Assembly: GCF_032335695.1 (NCBI RefSeq)
Contig: NZ_JACTOJ010000020.1
Coordinates: 32,454-96,453 of the forward strand
Source of the DNA: JACTOJ01 sp032335695
GTDB lineage: Bacteria; Bacillota; Clostridia; Clostridiales; Clostridiaceae
Direction of reading: 5' to 3'
Length of the DNA stretch: 64,000 nt
Position 1 is the first letter of the stretch. The number at the start of each line of letters is the position of its first letter. A program made the position numbers and the translations under genes. The notes under the pieces were generated by a model. It was given only the letters and a program-made list of their open reading frames with translations, made no database searches and had not been told where the DNA came from. Shown here piece after piece: positions 62,040 through 64,000 of the stretch.

Positions 62040-63023
62040 ATGAAGGCTTTGCATACTATAAAAAATTCTACACCCTGCAATCCAAATGCGTCCAAGGAAG
62101 TTAAAGCTGTGCTGAAATATCTCAGCAAGCTTTCAGGGAAAGGTATAATTACAGGACAGCATACTCAGACTAGGCTTCAAAAGGAGCTTAGGTTCATAGA
62201 AAAGGTGACAGGAAAGCTTCCTGCTCTCTGCGGCTTTGAGCTTTTAAGCTACTCCCCTAACATAAATTATAAAAACAGCTCTCCGGAATGCTTACTGGAA
62301 GTGGAAGAAAATAAAAATACTCTTGAAAATGCTTGGGACTGGGCATTAAATAAAAAAGGGCTGATAACTTTTACCTGGCACTGGTTTTCACCCTTCGGAA
62401 GCTTTGACAAAGGTTTTTACTCTGAGAACACCAGCTTTGATGCTTCAAAAGCAGTGCTTGAAGGCACAGAGGAAAATAAGGCGCTGATTTCTGACATGGA
62501 TCATATGGCAGGAATACTAAAGAAATTTTGTGATAAGCACATTCCAATCCTATGGAGGCCCTTCCATGAGGCTGAAGGAAATTGGTTCTGGTGGGGCAGC
62601 AATGGAGCTGATACAGCAAGAAAATTGTATCGTCTAATGTATGATAGATATACTAATCATCATAAGCTCAATAATCTGATTTGGGTATGGAATTCACCAC
62701 TTAAGGAAGGCTATGTAGGGGATGATGTGGCAGATGTTATATCTAGAGATTTATATCCTCCAAAGCACCAGCATACTGATTTAAAGAAGGAATATGAGGA
62801 GTTAATAGAAATTACACCTTCAAACAAGATAACTGCTCTTGCTGAAATAGGAGTAATTCCTAGTATTCCTAAGCTTTCCAAAAGCAATATCCCTTGGGCC
62901 TGGTACATGACCTGGTCTAATGATTTTGGCTCCACGGGTGAATGGACATCAGAAGAAGAACTATATGCAGCATATAATAGTGATTATGCTGTTACCTTAG
63001 ATAAGCTGCCAGGTTTATATTAA
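62040..63023 (+). CDS. GH26-family beta-mannanase/mannan hydrolase, intracellular
   Basis: A 327-residue (beta/alpha)8 hydrolase with the two GH26 glutamates: Glu177 in WRPFHEAEGNWFWWG (acid/base) and Glu269 in ALAEIG (nucleophile). Other conserved parts are GIITGQHTQ, TFTWHWFSP and WVWNSP. There is no signal peptide, which suggests hydrolysis of imported manno-oligosaccharides. The ribosome site (AAAGAAAGG) touches the ATG, so a start a few codons later is possible. It is 8 bases after the alpha-galactosidase gene. Confidence 0.9.
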   Translation: MKALHTIKNSTPCNPNASKEVKAVLKYLSKLSGKGIITGQHTQTRLQKELRFIEKVTGKLPALCGFELLSYSPNINYKNSSPECLLEVEENKNTLENAWDWALNKKGLITFTWHWFSPFGSFDKGFYSENTSFDASKAVLEGTEENKALISDMDHMAGILKKFCDKHIPILWRPFHEAEGNWFWWGSNGADTARKLYRLMYDRYTNHHKLNNLIWVWNSPLKEGYVGDDVADVISRDLYPPKHQHTDLKKEYEELIEITPSNKITALAEIGVIPSIPKLSKSNIPWAWYMTWSNDFGSTGEWTSEEELYAAYNSDYAVTLDKLPGLY

Positions 63024-63405
63024 CTTGGATGTATAAAACGGAATAATGTCGTTTCTCCTGAGTATAAGAATCTGGCTATAGCAAAGCAAACATTGGCAAT
63101 AATTGATATATAGCTGATGTATTAGACTCTGAATCAAAAAATGAGCTGGAATCTAAGATATAAATCCATAGAATGATTTGCTGGTTTTTAGGCTTAATTA
63201 TCCTATCTACCATCATGCTAGAATGGAATTATCTGTTTTGGATACGCAGTGACATTTGCATCTAAGGAATCAGTGGGACTTGACGACATATCTTTTTCTA
63301 TTCAACGCACCATAGAGACGGTATTAAAGCTAGTTAGTAAATAGGATGATATCAAAGGTAAATAGATGGCGTGAATTTAATGATTTTACCAGCCGTCAAT
63401 AAATA
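63024..63405. other. Degenerate intergenic region
   Basis: No intact gene. A short plus-strand open stretch ends ASKESVGLDDISFSIQRTIETVLKLVSK before a stop near 63343, and upstream pieces are broken by stops and shifts. It may be the relic of a gene, unidentified. Confidence 0.35.
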
Positions 63406-63453
63406 AAAGTGCTCTTAAAGTCAGAAAAATTAAGGATTTAGAGCACTTTTTTT
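63406..63453 (+). terminator. Terminator before the CRISPR leader
   Basis: AAAGTGCTCTTAAA pairs with TTTAGAGCACTTT (one bulge) followed by TTTT; it closes the GH36-GH26 unit. Confidence 0.82.
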
Positions 63454-63559
63454 GAGTTTGTATTAAAAAATCAAAAAGGTTGGGAAACTTTTTGCAAAAG
63501 TCTTTATTTTAAAGATTTATGAGGGTATAATATAAAACAGAAATGGCTTTATTGCAGTA
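63454..63559 (+). promoter_or_regulatory. CRISPR leader
   Basis: A 106-base AT-rich stretch directly before the first repeat. It contains TATAAT (about 63525-63530) with TTTATT 17 bases upstream, a probable promoter reading into the array. Orientation fits the crRNA handle at the 3' side of the repeat. Confidence 0.7.
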
Positions 63560-63852
63560 GTTGAACATTAACATAAGATGTATTTAAATCATTTCAGCCT
63601 TCATTTTAGCTAGTTCAGTATCTTTGTTGAACATTAACATAAGATGTATTTAAATCACCTGTCAAAAACAATAATTGATAGCACTGCATGGTTGAACATT
63701 AACATAAGATGTATTTAAATTTTAGAGCGAATTGATGGTGTTAAATCTGTTGAATTGTTGAACATTAACATAAGATGTATTTAAATTAGTTAGAAAGAGT
63801 ATTTCTAGCTATATGCAACTTCGTTGAACATTAACATAAGATGTATTTAAAT
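63560..63852 (+). CRISPR. CRISPR array, five repeats visible
   Basis: The 30-base repeat GTTGAACATTAACATAAGATGTATTTAAAT (first half GTTGAACATTAACAT, second half AAGATGTATTTAAAT) occurs five times without change at 63560, 63626, 63691, 63757 and 63823. Spacers are 36, 35, 36 and 36 bases. The ATTTAAAT end matches the eight-base 5' handle of clostridial type I-B crRNAs. A sixth unit starts: bases 63853-63888/9 are spacer-sized, then an IS end follows. No cas genes lie in the window. Confidence 0.95.
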
Positions 63853-63889
63853 CGCGACAAACTATATCTAATTATGAAAACTTATCTAG

Positions 63890-64000
63890 TGGATCTATGT
63901 CAATATCTTAGACACAAAAAGTTGAACTTTTTATACAATTTTTCTAGCTAAATCTTCGCATTTTTGTGGAGTTAAATATCCAATACTACTATGTATCCTT
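63890..64000 (-). mobile_element. IS3-family insertion sequence, one end only
   Basis: TGGATCTATGTCAATATCTTAGACAC is a terminal repeat like those of IS3-family elements (begins TG). The element runs beyond the window. It lies at the boundary of the fifth spacer and the expected sixth repeat. Confidence 0.8.
63931..64000 (-). CDS. IS3-family transposase, C-terminal fragment
   Basis: Only the last 23 codons are visible: RIHSSIGYLTPQKCEDLARK then IV and stop. The R-x-H-S-S-I-G-Y-x-T-P segment is the conserved end of IS3-family DDE transposases (OrfB). The rest lies outside the window. Confidence 0.85.
   Translation of the reverse strand, partial: RIHSSIGYLTPQKCEDLARKIV

Noticed and set aside
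63560..63852. Simple tandem repeat instead of CRISPR
   Set aside because: Repeats are identical, spacers are unique and of constant length, and the repeat has the type I-B handle.

Overview
The window looks like a chromosome segment of a low-GC, spore-forming Firmicute close to Clostridium. Support for this is the AT-rich codon use, strong GGAGG ribosome sites with many GTG/TTG starts, SPOCS-type (DUF3794) spore-surface proteins, a DUF4250/CD3324 type gene background, a fructose PTS operon of the clostridial type, and a CRISPR repeat ending in ATTTAAAT that resembles clostridial type I-B repeats.

Region 1 (1-20157) is a Tad/Flp-type pilus locus: PP2C phosphatase (cut by the window start), TadZ, TadA, TadB, TadC, an Flp pilin, TadE, a TadG/DUF5702-like protein and a lipoprotein. 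An antiparallel 2.2-kilo-residue Ig-repeat surface protein follows, then a transmembrane Ser/Thr kinase with a repeat-rich tail, an unusual TadE-like protein carrying three evenly spaced DTEL motifs, and two prepilin peptidases. Kinase, phosphatase and the DTEL protein suggest that this pilus is controlled by threonine phosphorylation.

Region 2 (20200-36100) is mostly housekeeping and metabolism: a small XRE regulator divergent from a 44-residue secreted peptide, DUF4250, ribonuclease Z, SbcD-SbcC, a sensor kinase, tRNA-Arg(ACG), an EamA transporter pseudogene split by a small mobile element, the fruR-fruK-fruA operon, a 4-hydroxybutyrate dehydrogenase homologue that has lost its metal ligands, phosphatidylserine decarboxylase, and a TetR regulator.

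Region 3 (36200-53200) holds a TetR-operator-controlled YhgE/Pip protein, an AarF/UbiB kinase, a Phd/RelE-type toxin-antitoxin pair with a textbook promoter and palindrome, and tRNA-Arg(CCT). Next is a compact cluster of two SPOCS proteins and six small Sm-like barrel proteins or domains, formed partly by duplication. It continues with an ArsB-family transporter with a polyproline linker, a YibE/YibF pair, a nested composite of miniature inverted-repeat elements, and a MerR-MFS pair with two differently built promoters.

Region 4 (53300-64000) contains a decayed RelB/YoeB toxin-antitoxin pair, a CD3324/nucleotidyltransferase-like operon, two AraC regulators paired with intracellular glycoside hydrolases (GH31 alpha-xylosidase, GH36 alpha-galactosidase, GH26 mannanase family), and a five-repeat CRISPR array. 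An IS3-family element lies at the last visible spacer-repeat boundary and runs off the window.

All family names come from motif reading, without database searches. The most unusual items are the SPOCS/Sm-like cluster, the putative phospho-regulated Tad locus, and the nested mobile elements with exact target duplications.
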